A DNA stretch of 45,818 nucleotides from the NCBI GenBank assembly GCA_964630875.1, contig CAZVXF010000011.1:1-45818 (forward strand), in the 5' to 3' direction. The DNA comes from DAIDHZ01 sp035480255. GTDB lineage: Bacteria > Chlamydiota > Chlamydiia > Chlamydiales > SM23-39. The translations under genes were made by a program, and so were the position numbers. Shown here one piece after another: positions 1 through 8,995 of this stretch (position 1 is the stretch's first letter; the number at the start of each line of letters is the position of its first letter). A model generated the notes under the pieces. The model ran no database searches. It had not been told where the DNA came from and saw nothing but the letters and a program-made list of their open reading frames with translations.

Positions 1-1305
1 GGCGGCTTGATGATTGATATTGGAATGGAAGCATTCCTCCCTGGATCTCAAATCGACAATAAAAGAATTAAAAACCTTGATGATTTCATTGGAAAAACGT
101 ACGAACTCAAGATTCTCAAAATCAATATTGATCGAAAAAATATCGTTGTTTCTCGCAGAGAATTGCTCGAAGAAGAAAGAGTTTCTCGCAAAGCAGAACT
201 CCTTGAGCACATCCAAAAAGGAGCCGTTCTTAAGGGCGTCGTAAAAAATATCACAGATTTCGGTGTGTTCCTTGATCTCGATGGGATTGATGGTCTTCTC
301 CATATCACAGACATGACTTGGAAGAGAATTAAACATCCTTCTGAAATTGTCAGACTTGGCCAAGAACTTGAAGTCGTTGTTCTCCATGTAGATAGCGAAA
401 AAGGGCGTATTGCTCTCGGATTAAAACAGAAAGAAGAAAATCCATGGGAAGAAATTGAAAAACGATACCCTCCAGGAACACCAGTACATGGGAAAATCGT
501 CAACCTCGTTTCTTATGGTGCTTTCATTGAGATTGAGCCGGGAATCGAAGGATTGATCCACGTCTCTGAAATGTCTTGGACAAAGAATATCACAGATCCA
601 AGCGAAATGGTGAGAGTTGGAGATGAAGTCGATGCAATCGTTCTTTCTGTTCAAAAAGATGAAGGGAAGATCTCTTTAGGCATGAAACAGACAGAAAGAA
701 ATCCATGGGAAGATGTAGAGAAAAAATACCCAGTGGGCAGCAGTGTAATGGCTGAAATCAGATCCCTCACAAACTATGGCGCTTTTGTAGAACTTGAGCC
801 AGGAGTCGATGGATTGATTCATATTTCAGATCTTAGCTGGATCAAGAAAGTATCCCATCCATCAGAAATCTTGAAGAAAGGTGATAAAATCGAAGCCGTT
901 GTTCTTTCTGTTGATAAGGAAAGCAAAAAAATCACTTTAGGCGTGAAGCAATTGAGCACAAATCCATGGGATTCATTAGAAAGAGCCCTTCCAATTGGAT
1001 CCATTGTTCACGGCACAGTGACAAAAACAACAGCATTCGGAGCATTTGTACAGCTCGACAATGGAATCGAAGCTTTAATCCACGTGACTGAGCTTTCAGA
1101 TCAGCCGTTTGGTAAAGTAGAAGATGTTGTTTCGAAAAATGACAAAATCACTGCAAAGGTCATTAAAATTGATCCTGAACATAAAAAAGTAGCCTTATCG
1201 ATCAAAGAATATTTGATTGAGAATAACCAACAAAATCGCGATGACATCGTCGTTGGATCAAAGGCGAAAAAAGGAAAAAAGAAAGAAACCAGTGATGTAG
1301 AGTAG
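1..1305 (+). CDS. rpsA: 30S ribosomal protein S1 (5' partial)
   Basis: Ribosomal protein S1 binds mRNA on the 30S subunit and helps unstructured or weak-SD messages to be translated. The open frame runs in from the left edge, so the N-terminus is missing; about 434 residues remain of a protein usually near 570 in Chlamydiae. A truncated S1 domain is followed by four complete ones beginning near residues 75, 160, 245 and 332, each with the pattern G-x-V-x-G-x-V...G-A/V-F-V/I...G-L-I/L-H-I/V-S/T-E/D. The tail is Lys-rich. nusA starts 3 nt after the stop, as in the chlamydial rpsA-nusA-infB operon. A strong S1 dependence would fit the SD-less starts seen elsewhere in the window, but that is inference. 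Confidence 0.96.
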   Translation, partial: GGLMIDIGMEAFLPGSQIDNKRIKNLDDFIGKTYELKILKINIDRKNIVVSRRELLEEERVSRKAELLEHIQKGAVLKGVVKNITDFGVFLDLDGIDGLLHITDMTWKRIKHPSEIVRLGQELEVVVLHVDSEKGRIALGLKQKEENPWEEIEKRYPPGTPVHGKIVNLVSYGAFIEIEPGIEGLIHVSEMSWTKNITDPSEMVRVGDEVDAIVLSVQKDEGKISLGMKQTERNPWEDVEKKYPVGSSVMAEIRSLTNYGAFVELEPGVDGLIHISDLSWIKKVSHPSEILKKGDKIEAVVLSVDKESKKITLGVKQLSTNPWDSLERALPIGSIVHGTVTKTTAFGAFVQLDNGIEALIHVTELSDQPFGKVEDVVSKNDKITAKVIKIDPEHKKVALSIKEYLIENNQQNRDDIVVGSKAKKGKKKETSDVE

Positions 1306-1308
1306 TCC

Positions 1309-2583
1309 ATGAACAAAGACCTAATTGCTATATTTGAATATCTTGAGCGAGAAAAAGGGATTAAGCGCGAAATCATTATCGCAGCAATCTCTGATTCATT
1401 ACGCATTGCTGCGCGTAAAAGCGTAAAGGGAATTGGCGAAAAGGTCAGCGTGGAAATCAATCCGAAAACAGGAGAGATTGACGTTTTCACACAAAAGAAA
1501 ATTGTCGACAAAGTCGTCAATCCCTCTGAAGAAATTTCACTCGAAGATGCAAAAATATACGAGCCAGAGTGCCAAGTCGGACAATGGCTCGAACTTTCTG
1601 TACCTCCGCAAGATTTTGGACGTGTTGCAGCAGCCGCCGCAAGACAAATCATTTCACAAAAGATCAAAGGCGCTGAACGCGATGTCATTTACGAAGAATA
1701 TAGACATCGTTTAGGCGAATTAATCTCAGGAACCGTCAAACGCTATATTCGTGGACGAACGATCGTTGTCGATCTAGGAAAAGTAGAAGCGATCCTACCT
1801 GAAAGAAATTATCCTAAAATTGAGCGCTATAACCTTGGCGAAAAAGTGCACGCTCTTCTTTTAGAAGTCAGAGACACAGATACTGGTGGTGCTGAGGTCA
1901 TTTTAACTCGTTCTCATCCTGAATTTGTATCTGCATTGTTTACGCAAGAAGTCCCAGAGCTTCATGACAAGACAATTGCCATCGAAAAGATTGTTCGCGA
2001 TCCTGGTTATCGCACAAAAATGGCGGTTCGTTCTTACGATCCAAAGGTAGATCCAGTGGGGACATGCGTTGGTGTGCGCGGAACTAGAATTAAGAATATT
2101 ATCCGTGAATTGAACAACGAAAAGATAGATGTTGTCCCATTTACAGAAGATCCGATTCAACTATTGAAAAATCTCCTCTCCCCCATTGAGCCGAAGAAAA
2201 CCAAAGTGCATGCCTCAAATATTTGGTTGCTCGTGGCAGATGAGGAATATCCGCTTGTCATTGGAAAGCGCGGCATGAATGCACGCTTAATCGGACAAAT
2301 GATTGGAAAAGATATTGAAGTACAAAAACTGTCTGACTACCAAAAACTCACTCAACTTCAAATGATGGAACTTAGCGAATCAAGCGATTCAAGTTTAGAT
2401 GATCGTCTGAAGGTGGAAGGTGTAAGTGGACTTGTGAATGAAAGTATCATCAGTGCTGGATATGACACATTCCGAAAATTAATGACGGTGGATGTGACAG
2501 ATTTCCAATCAAAAGTTCCTGGAGTTAACTACTACGATTTAGCGGATAAACTCCTTGAACAAATGCGCAAAAAGAGGGCGTAA
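1309..2583 (+). CDS. nusA: Transcription termination/antitermination factor NusA
   Basis: NusA binds RNA polymerase and nascent RNA and modulates pausing, termination and antitermination. The 424-residue length suits the short chlamydial form. Visible are the N-terminal polymerase-binding region (1-125), an S1 domain (about 137-200), KH1 with G-V-R-G-T-R-I-K-N-I near 265, and KH2 with G-K-R-G-M-N-A-R-L near 320. A short helical tail replaces the two acidic repeats of E. coli NusA. The ATG lies 3 nt after the rpsA stop, and infB follows after 3 nt, so the genes are surely cotranscribed. Confidence 0.97.
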   Translation: MNKDLIAIFEYLEREKGIKREIIIAAISDSLRIAARKSVKGIGEKVSVEINPKTGEIDVFTQKKIVDKVVNPSEEISLEDAKIYEPECQVGQWLELSVPPQDFGRVAAAAARQIISQKIKGAERDVIYEEYRHRLGELISGTVKRYIRGRTIVVDLGKVEAILPERNYPKIERYNLGEKVHALLLEVRDTDTGGAEVILTRSHPEFVSALFTQEVPELHDKTIAIEKIVRDPGYRTKMAVRSYDPKVDPVGTCVGVRGTRIKNIIRELNNEKIDVVPFTEDPIQLLKNLLSPIEPKKTKVHASNIWLLVADEEYPLVIGKRGMNARLIGQMIGKDIEVQKLSDYQKLTQLQMMELSESSDSSLDDRLKVEGVSGLVNESIISAGYDTFRKLMTVDVTDFQSKVPGVNYYDLADKLLEQMRKKRA

Positions 2584-2586
2584 CAC

Positions 2587-4974
2587 TTGGCTAAACTTAA
2601 ACTGAATATTAAAAATCTTCAGCTCTCAGGCAAATCAAAAGCAGCTGAAGAGAAACCGACAGCTAAGCCAGCCAGTCGTTTGAAAGAAGATGCGACCATT
2701 ACTTCTGCTTTGAAAAAAGCAGAAAAAACGTTAGCTGCGCGCGAACGCGATAAAGAGAAAGAAAAAGAAGCTGCTGCCCCGAAGAGAAAGTCACGCTTAA
2801 TTCAAGAGCATACAGAAGAAAAAAAAGAAGTTCCTGTAGCACCTCCAATCGAATCAATCCCTCAACCGATTGTCGAAGAGCTTCCACCACCCCCTGCACC
2901 GATCGAAGAGAAGGTAGCTCCAGCAAAAGTTGAAGCACCCAAAGAAGTTCCAGCAAAAGCGCCACCCGCTCCCACACCGCCCCCTACACCCGCTCCTGCT
3001 GCAGCTCAAGCGCCTGCAACCGAAGAAGCTCCAAAAGTTATTCCAGCAAAAGCCAAAGAACCTAAGTTACAAAAAAAGAAAGAAGAACATCGTTTTGATG
3101 CGAGAGATCGACAAGGGTTACGCGATGTAGAAAACGAAGCATGGCGCAAACGCCGAGCACATAAGCCAAAAAGATATGTGCAAGAAGAAGTTATACGTCC
3201 AAAAGAACTCCATGTTCGGCTTCCCATAACGATTAAAGATCTAGCGCAAGAGATGAAACTGAAATCATCTCAATTGGTTGCTAAGCTTTTCATGCAAGGA
3301 ATGACATATACTTTGAATGATTATCTAGATGATGAAACAGTTGTTCAATTGCTGGGTCAAGAATTTGGATGCGAAATTCAAATTGATACAAAAGAACAAG
3401 AACGCATTCAAATTACAGATCGAACAATTCGTCAAGAAATCGAATCTAGCCCAACGGAACAATTAATCTTACGTCCATCTGTTGTCACCTTCATGGGTCA
3501 CGTTGATCACGGCAAAACAAGCCTGATTGATTACATTCGTAAATCAAACCGTGTGGCTGGAGAAGCCGGCGCAATTACACAACATATTGGCGCTTTCAAA
3601 GTGAAAACAGCAGCTGGAGAACTCACAGTGATCGATACTCCCGGTCACGAAGCTTTCTCTGAAATGCGCGCGCGCGGAGCAAACGTGACCGACATCGTCA
3701 TCCTTGTGATCGCGGGGGATGAAGGAATTCGCATGCAAACAGAAGAGGCAATGCGCCAAGCACGCGAAGCAAAAGTACCGATTCTTGTCGCTTTGAATAA
3801 AGCAGACAAGCCAAATTTTGACGCACAAAAAGTATATAGAGAACTCGCCGATCGAGATCTCCTTCCAGAAGCTTGGGGCGGTACAACCATTGTCGTTGAA
3901 TGCTCTGCCGTGACTGGAAAAGGAATTCCTGATCTATTGGAGATGACCGCGTTACAAGCTGAAATCTTAGAGCTTCGTGCAGATCCAAATTCTCGAGCGC
4001 GAGGCACTGTTTTAGAGTCAGAAATGCATAAAGGACTAGGGGCAGTCGCAACAGTTCTAGTGCAAAATGGAACACTCCGCAAAAACGATGCGATTGTTTT
4101 TGGACCTTATTCTGGGCGTATCAAAACAATGCATGATGATCATGGAATTGCAATCGAAGCTGCAGGTCCATCCACTCCGGTAAAAATTACAGGACTTTCA
4201 GAACTAGCTGTTGCAGGATCTGAGTTCATCGTTGTAAAAAATGAGAAAGAGGCTCGTGAGCTTGCTGCCGCTCGTGCCGAAGGCATTGAGCGTCATAGAC
4301 TAACGCAATCAAAACTCGGAAGCCTTGAAAAGATGATGGCGAAAAAAGAGAGCGGAGAAATGAAAATTCTTCCGTTGATCCTACGTGCTGACGTGCAGGG
4401 ATCTCTTGAAGCGCTGAAAACATCACTGAGCAAGATTAAATCTGACAAAGTGCGTATCGAACTTGTGAACGCAGATGTGGGAGAGATTTCTGAATCTGAT
4501 GTTGAACTCGCAGGAGCATCTAAATCAACCATTGTCGGTTTCCACACAAGAATTGAAGGCCATGCAGAAGATCTAGCAAAGCAAAAGAATGTTCCCGTCT
4601 ATATGCAAGATGTGATTTATCACCTTGTAGACGAAGTGAGAAACCGCATGAGACTGCTTCTCGATAAAATTGCTCAAGAATCAGATACAGGACAAGCAGA
4701 AGTTCGCACAGTGTTCAAATCCTCGCAGCTTGGTAACATTGCCGGATCTATGGTCATTGATGGCGTCATTAAACGTCAAAGCCTCGTTCGCCAAATTCGA
4801 GGCGGCAAAATGATCTGGAAGGGAAAAATTTCTTCGCTAAAACGCATTAAAGAAGACGCAAAGGAAGTTCAAAAAGGCTTTGATTGCGGGATCGTTTTAG
4901 AGGGTCAGTCAGACGTGCGTGAGGGAGATATCATCCAAGCTTATGAAGTTACATACCTCGAGCAGAATTTGTGA
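2587..4974 (+). CDS. infB: Translation initiation factor IF-2
   Basis: IF-2 is the GTPase that brings initiator fMet-tRNA to the 30S subunit and promotes subunit joining. The start is TTG, three bases after the nusA stop; no ATG near the N-terminus would do as well. Residues 1-165 are low-complexity Pro/Ala/Lys/Glu-rich linker, the usual variable part. An IF2-N module lies around 210-270. The G domain has G1 GHVDHGKT at 304-311, G3 DTPGHE at 350-355, G4 NKAD at 404-407 and G5 SAVTG. Domains II-IV complete the 795 residues. The stop overlaps the rbfA start. Confidence 0.97.
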   Translation: MAKLKLNIKNLQLSGKSKAAEEKPTAKPASRLKEDATITSALKKAEKTLAARERDKEKEKEAAAPKRKSRLIQEHTEEKKEVPVAPPIESIPQPIVEELPPPPAPIEEKVAPAKVEAPKEVPAKAPPAPTPPPTPAPAAAQAPATEEAPKVIPAKAKEPKLQKKKEEHRFDARDRQGLRDVENEAWRKRRAHKPKRYVQEEVIRPKELHVRLPITIKDLAQEMKLKSSQLVAKLFMQGMTYTLNDYLDDETVVQLLGQEFGCEIQIDTKEQERIQITDRTIRQEIESSPTEQLILRPSVVTFMGHVDHGKTSLIDYIRKSNRVAGEAGAITQHIGAFKVKTAAGELTVIDTPGHEAFSEMRARGANVTDIVILVIAGDEGIRMQTEEAMRQAREAKVPILVALNKADKPNFDAQKVYRELADRDLLPEAWGGTTIVVECSAVTGKGIPDLLEMTALQAEILELRADPNSRARGTVLESEMHKGLGAVATVLVQNGTLRKNDAIVFGPYSGRIKTMHDDHGIAIEAAGPSTPVKITGLSELAVAGSEFIVVKNEKEARELAAARAEGIERHRLTQSKLGSLEKMMAKKESGEMKILPLILRADVQGSLEALKTSLSKIKSDKVRIELVNADVGEISESDVELAGASKSTIVGFHTRIEGHAEDLAKQKNVPVYMQDVIYHLVDEVRNRMRLLLDKIAQESDTGQAEVRTVFKSSQLGNIAGSMVIDGVIKRQSLVRQIRGGKMIWKGKISSLKRIKEDAKEVQKGFDCGIVLEGQSDVREGDIIQAYEVTYLEQNL

Positions 4975-5345
4975 AGAAAAACCGCATCGACCGTATTAAT
5001 TCACTTCTTCGCGAAGTGATCTCTGATGTGATACTAAAACAAGTAAAAAACCCACATGTGAATCTATTTGTCTCAGTCACTCGTGTGGACACATCAGCCG
5101 ATCTTTATCACGCAAAAGTTTACATAAGTTTAATCGGTACAGACACAGAAAAGCAAAACGTATTACATGCTCTTGAATCTGCCGCTGGATTTATTGCAGT
5201 GCAGTCTTCACATCAAGTTAAAATGCGCCATTTCCCCTCACTTTCATTCAAACTCGATAACGCTGCGGAAGAACATTTTAAGATTGAAAAACTTCTCTTT
5301 GACATCGAAAAAGAACGCCAATCGCGCGCACCCACTGAAGAGTAG
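4971..5345 (+). CDS. rbfA: Ribosome-binding factor A
   Basis: RbfA is a small KH-fold protein that binds the pre-30S particle and helps mature the 5' end of 16S rRNA. The GTG start forms a GTGA overlap with the infB stop, giving translational coupling. The 124-residue protein opens with the family's R-I-x-x-I/L-L-x-E-V/I-I pattern and contains the P-x-V/L-x-x-x-V/T-x-V-x-V-S/T-x-D region, spelled here around residues 22-40. truB follows after 2 nt. Confidence 0.93.
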   Translation: MKKNRIDRINSLLREVISDVILKQVKNPHVNLFVSVTRVDTSADLYHAKVYISLIGTDTEKQNVLHALESAAGFIAVQSSHQVKMRHFPSLSFKLDNAAEEHFKIEKLLFDIEKERQSRAPTEE

Positions 5346-5347
5346 TC

Positions 5348-6010
5348 ATGGGCATTTTGCTTATAGATAAAAAACAAGGATCTACCTCATTTCGTCTTGT
5401 CTCTCTTCTGCGTAAAAGAACAGGCATTAAAAAAATCGGTCATGCAGGGACACTTGATCCATTCGCAACTGGCGTTATGGTCATGTTAGTTGGAAGGGAT
5501 TCTACAAAACAATCAAACAGCCTTCTAAATTCTGATAAACAATATCTTACAACTCTACATTTAGGAATCACAACTGATAGCTACGACATCGATGGTAAAA
5601 TCGTCGATACAAACCCTTTGATTCCAACCCTTGAACAAATCCAGTCGACTCTTGCTCATTTTCAAGGAGAAATTATGCAAACTCCCCCAATGTTTTCAGC
5701 CAAGAAAATTCAAGGGCAAAAGCTTTACGATTTAGCGCGAAAAGGAATCACAGTTCCAAGACAGCCAGTACCGGTTCGCATCACCGTAGAGTTTGTATCT
5801 TATACGTATCCCAAACTTGAACTATTCGTTGATTGCAGCAAGGGAACCTACATTCGAACACTTGGCCACGATATCGGTCAAATGCTTGGTTGTGGAGCAC
5901 ATCTTTCAACACTGACAAGAACTCGAAGCGGAAACTTCAAAATCTCAGAATGTATCTCAGAAGAAAATATCCTCGACCCTCATTTTGATTTAAAGGAACA
6001 CTATGTCTAA
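5348..6010 (+). CDS. truB: tRNA pseudouridine synthase B
   Basis: TruB converts U55 of the tRNA T-loop to pseudouridine. The protein starts with the family motif G-I-L-L-I-D-K and has the catalytic segment GHAGTLDPFATGV with the nucleophile Asp37. Further conserved blocks are P-P-x-F/Y-S-A-x-K-x-x-G-x-x-L/A-Y near 112-128 and C-S-K-G-T-Y-I-R near 164. At 220 residues it is a compact version without an obvious C-terminal PUA domain. Its last 8 bases overlap ychF. In Chlamydia, ribF stands between truB and ychF; here the two genes abut with no room for it. Confidence 0.95.
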   Translation: MGILLIDKKQGSTSFRLVSLLRKRTGIKKIGHAGTLDPFATGVMVMLVGRDSTKQSNSLLNSDKQYLTTLHLGITTDSYDIDGKIVDTNPLIPTLEQIQSTLAHFQGEIMQTPPMFSAKKIQGQKLYDLARKGITVPRQPVPVRITVEFVSYTYPKLELFVDCSKGTYIRTLGHDIGQMLGCGAHLSTLTRTRSGNFKISECISEENILDPHFDLKEHYV

Positions 6011-7097
6011 TCTTTCATGCGCAATTGTCGGCTTACCAAACGTAGGGAAATCTACCCTTTTCAATGCATTGACACGCAAACAAATTCCCATGGAAAATTA
6101 TCCCTTTTGCACCATCGATCCAAACGTAGGTATTGTCAATGTTGTCGATAAGCGCCTCGATGCTTTATCCGAGATGTCTAAAAGCCAAAAAATCATTTAT
6201 GCAACAGTATCATTTGTTGACGTAGCAGGCCTTGTGAAAGGAGCTGCTCAAGGCGAGGGGCTCGGAAATCAGTTTCTCTCTCACATTCGCGAAACAGATG
6301 CAATTGCACAAGTGGTTCGCTGTTTTGAAGATCCAGATATCATACACGTTGCAGGGAAAATAGATCCCCTCCAAGATATCGAAATCATTTCTCTTGAATT
6401 GGTTTTAGCAGATTTGCAAATGGCAGAAAACAGCTTATCCAGAATGGAAAAACAAGCAAAAGGAAAAAAAGAGCTCATTCCCACAATTGAATTTCTCAAA
6501 AAAGCAGTCCATCATTTGAATCAAAGTCTTCCGATGCGCTCACTTCCATTAACGCCTGAAGAAGAGCTGATTGCAAAAGTCTATCCATTCCTCACACGAA
6601 AAAAAATGCTCTACATCTGCAATGTTGGCGAAAACGATCTTCCTTCTATGGATAATCAGTATGTCCAAGCCGTTCGCGCATACGCCCAAAAAGAGGGAAG
6701 CCGCGTTGTTCCTATTTGCGCGAAGATCGAGCAGGAAATTTCAAATCTCGACGAAAAAGACGCGCAAGAATTCCTTCAAAGCCTAGGACTTGTTGAATCG
6801 GGTTTAAATCGCCTCATTAAAGAAGCTTTTTCAGTCCTCGACCTCATTACATTCATTACATCTGGGGAGATTGAGACACGCGCCTGGACGATTACAAAAG
6901 GCACTTTAGCACCCCAAGCCGCTGGCAAAATTCATAGTGATCTTGAGAAAGGATTTATTCGTGCCGAAGTCATCTCCTTTGAAGACATGATGAAATATAA
7001 GGGCAGAGTTGGTGCAAAGGAAGCAGGAAAAGCAAGATCCGAAGGAAAAGAATACGTCGTTAAAGATGGCGATGTCGTCCTATTCTATCATAATTAA
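6003..7097 (+). CDS. ychF: Obg-family ATPase YchF
   Basis: YchF is a universally conserved P-loop protein of the Obg group that hydrolyses ATP and associates with ribosomes; it has been linked to stress responses. The P-loop GLPNVGKS is at residues 10-17 and the G3-like D-V-A-G-L-V at about 73. The usual NKxD base-recognition motif is replaced by NVGEND (207-212), the YchF signature tied to ATP preference. A C-terminal TGS-like domain holds T-R-A-W-T. Length (364) is normal. The start overlaps truB by 8 bp. No strong terminator follows; only a short GAATC/GATTC hairpin near 7136-7150 was seen. Confidence 0.96.
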   Translation: MSNLSCAIVGLPNVGKSTLFNALTRKQIPMENYPFCTIDPNVGIVNVVDKRLDALSEMSKSQKIIYATVSFVDVAGLVKGAAQGEGLGNQFLSHIRETDAIAQVVRCFEDPDIIHVAGKIDPLQDIEIISLELVLADLQMAENSLSRMEKQAKGKKELIPTIEFLKKAVHHLNQSLPMRSLPLTPEEELIAKVYPFLTRKKMLYICNVGENDLPSMDNQYVQAVRAYAQKEGSRVVPICAKIEQEISNLDEKDAQEFLQSLGLVESGLNRLIKEAFSVLDLITFITSGEIETRAWTITKGTLAPQAAGKIHSDLEKGFIRAEVISFEDMMKYKGRVGAKEAGKARSEGKEYVVKDGDVVLFYHN

Positions 7098-7361
7098 TAT
7101 TTGAAAAATTACTTGTTTAAAACTCCCTGACGAAAGAATCGTAGAGATTCACTGTAGGTAGCGGGATGCATTCCGATGATGAAGCATACTTTTCATTTAA
7201 CGCATATATAGATTTACTAAATACGATACAGGCATCTTTCTTTTAACCCAGTTTTGATTAATTAACCTCAATTTTGGCAATACAAAAATCTACATTCAGC
7301 ACAAACAAGAAACCCTTAATGAATGAGTCTAATGCGCTCCAATTCATTCGGAATAGGGCTT
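7098..7361. other. Intergenic spacer, no gene seen
   Basis: This stretch after ychF is AT-rich and has stop codons in all frames. It holds a small perfect hairpin (arms GAATC/GATTC near 7136-7150) and an imperfect inverted repeat around 7310-7358 just before the mobile hairpin element. Nothing supports a gene or RNA here. Confidence 0.5.
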
Positions 7362-7362
7362 A

Positions 7363-7522
7363 TACCAATTATGAAAAATAACTTAGAGTTTTACAAGGAA
7401 GCTGCGCTAATTTTTTTGTCTGGAACGAGCGACCATTGCCGAATGGCAAGGCGCGAGTGAAGACAAAAAATTTGCGGCTTCGCTGACGCAGTCAAACCGA
7501 AAGTTATTTTTCATAATTGGTA
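7363..7522. mobile_element. MITE-like hairpin element, about 160 bp
   Basis: Perfect terminal inverted repeats of about 22-23 bp (7362-7384 and 7501-7523, beginning TACCAATTATGA) enclose a body that is itself an imperfect inverted repeat: an inner pair of GC-containing arms with T-rich and A-rich runs, around 7401-7423 and 7461-7481, meets in a TTGCC-GAAT-GGCAA core near 7440. The trinucleotide TTA flanks both ends (7360-7362 and 7523-7525), as expected of a short target duplication. No ORF is inside. The right TTA is the stop codon (TAA on the minus strand) of the next gene. As RNA the element would form one long stem and could also end transcription of that gene. Confidence 0.75.
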
Positions 7523-8977
7523 TTAATTAATCTTCCGAATCATGAGCTTTGAAACATCTCCACCCTCCAAAGTACACGCAAAAGTCCCTGGACCAACGGT
7601 AGTGTTTTGAGCTGCAATATTACCATTTGAGTCTTGGACAGGATGAAAAAATCGAGGATCAGGTGATGCGACATCAAAAATCGCAACAACATTCCCAGAT
7701 ACTTCATCGGTTGCCACCACCATAGAGATATTGTGATCTGCTACATGTGTCAAGCGCTCCAAAAGCAATGTGTGGGTGGGTTCAGAAGATGAAGAATCAT
7801 GGCTCACTAAGGAAAGGTACCCCCCATGCGGACCAACTTGCAAGACGATCCACCACCCTTTATTCCCTCGGGTAGTTGAACGAGATATTTGACGTACGTT
7901 TTGTGAGAGCCTCTCCGGCAATGCTTGTATAGAGGTAAGCCCAGTTGTGACCGAACCTGTAGCTAACACAAGATGTCCTTTTATAGTTGCGCAAAGCGTC
8001 TGAAGAACATAGTCCGAAGTACTGGGATCGACGTTAAGACCTCCAACGAGACCTATGTGGACAGGAAAGCTCACGTCAATACGCGGATCGGACCAAGAAA
8101 AACTGTTCTCCAGCAATATAGGATAAGAGAAAAGGCTGGAAGAAAGTCCTCCGTTAGTATTTAGCCAAACAAGAGCTGCATTCGAAAGATCATCAAATGC
8201 TACGAGCTGGATCTGGCTCCTAGGACCCAAATTTTCGAATCCGGGAATTTGACCGATCGCAAATGGTTTCCATGGACTATATATCTTTTCGCCTGGCACA
8301 AACAAAACGCTTGCCTGTGGAGGACCATCCCAGTTATTTCGGACAGGCGCTACGCCTAAAACTCTGGCAGGCGAAGAAGAAGCGGCAAGAAAAGCGGGTA
8401 CAAGACCGGATGTAGATAGGTCGTTTATAAGCACTTCCGGGCTTTGCTCCATAGAGATGGGTTGAATATTGTTCGGGGAAGAAAAATCAGTCGCAGTCTG
8501 GAGCAGCATTCCTTGCCCTCCGATAATGTAAAAATTATGAAATTCTGCATTTAAAATAAACAGTTCAGACTCTAAAAAACTAATCCTGTTAACACCACTA
8601 TTTATCAATGGTGGTTGATCTTGAAATCCTTGAGGTGTTGTCAAAGAATCCGAATAGAAAAACCCAGCCCCCTCCGAAATGTTATTATAAGTGAGTGCGA
8701 CTAAAGAATTGTCAGTGCCTCCGACAGCAATTTGAGGTAACGAATTTCCAGAAGTAAAAAAGGTGGATACTTGAATAGGATTAGTCCATGTAACTCCTGC
8801 ATCTGTTGAGCTCTGAAACAAAATATTCCCGGAATCAGTTTGAGCAATTGTCGCTACATTAGAACCTTTTATAGAAATATCACGCGCAACTATTTTAGCG
8901 TGAGATACATCGGGCGTTGTAGTGCAGACGAGCAGAACAGCGACTATTAAGCGATAAATGATGTCTTTATGATTCAT
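7523..8977 (-). CDS. Secreted protein with Asp-box / beta-propeller-like sequence, unknown function
   Basis: The 484-residue product begins with a Sec signal peptide (basic start, hydrophobic core about residues 10-20, likely cleavage near 27). Mature residues 50-65 contain S-S-T-D-A-G-V-T-W-T, matching the Asp-box S-x-D-x-G-x-x-W of sialidase/BNR propellers. The rest is strand-rich with repeated short hydrophobic-polar blocks and many Ser, Thr and Gly, consistent with a propeller, though only this Asp-box is clear. No sialidase catalytic arginine set was recognised, so an enzyme role is not claimed. It follows the MOMP-like gene after 18 nt on the same strand, so both are probably cotranscribed and act at the cell surface. 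The stop codon abuts the MITE-like element. Neither gene is at this locus in Chlamydia. Confidence 0.75.
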   Translation of the reverse strand: MNHKDIIYRLIVAVLLVCTTTPDVSHAKIVARDISIKGSNVATIAQTDSGNILFQSSTDAGVTWTNPIQVSTFFTSGNSLPQIAVGGTDNSLVALTYNNISEGAGFFYSDSLTTPQGFQDQPPLINSGVNRISFLESELFILNAEFHNFYIIGGQGMLLQTATDFSSPNNIQPISMEQSPEVLINDLSTSGLVPAFLAASSSPARVLGVAPVRNNWDGPPQASVLFVPGEKIYSPWKPFAIGQIPGFENLGPRSQIQLVAFDDLSNAALVWLNTNGGLSSSLFSYPILLENSFSWSDPRIDVSFPVHIGLVGGLNVDPSTSDYVLQTLCATIKGHLVLATGSVTTGLTSIQALPERLSQNVRQISRSTTRGNKGWWIVLQVGPHGGYLSLVSHDSSSSEPTHTLLLERLTHVADHNISMVVATDEVSGNVVAIFDVASPDPRFFHPVQDSNGNIAAQNTTVGPGTFACTLEGGDVSKLMIRKIN

Positions 8978-8995
8978 ACCATATGCCTTGGAAAA

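Noticed and set aside
200..1150. Repeats in rpsA seen as tandem DNA repeats
   Set aside because: They are the S1 protein domains; the DNA has diverged and no direct repeat longer than a few bases persists.
2699..4547. Several open frames opposite infB, up to 145 residues
   Set aside because: Shadows of the GC-richer infB coding sequence, with low-complexity or improbable composition.
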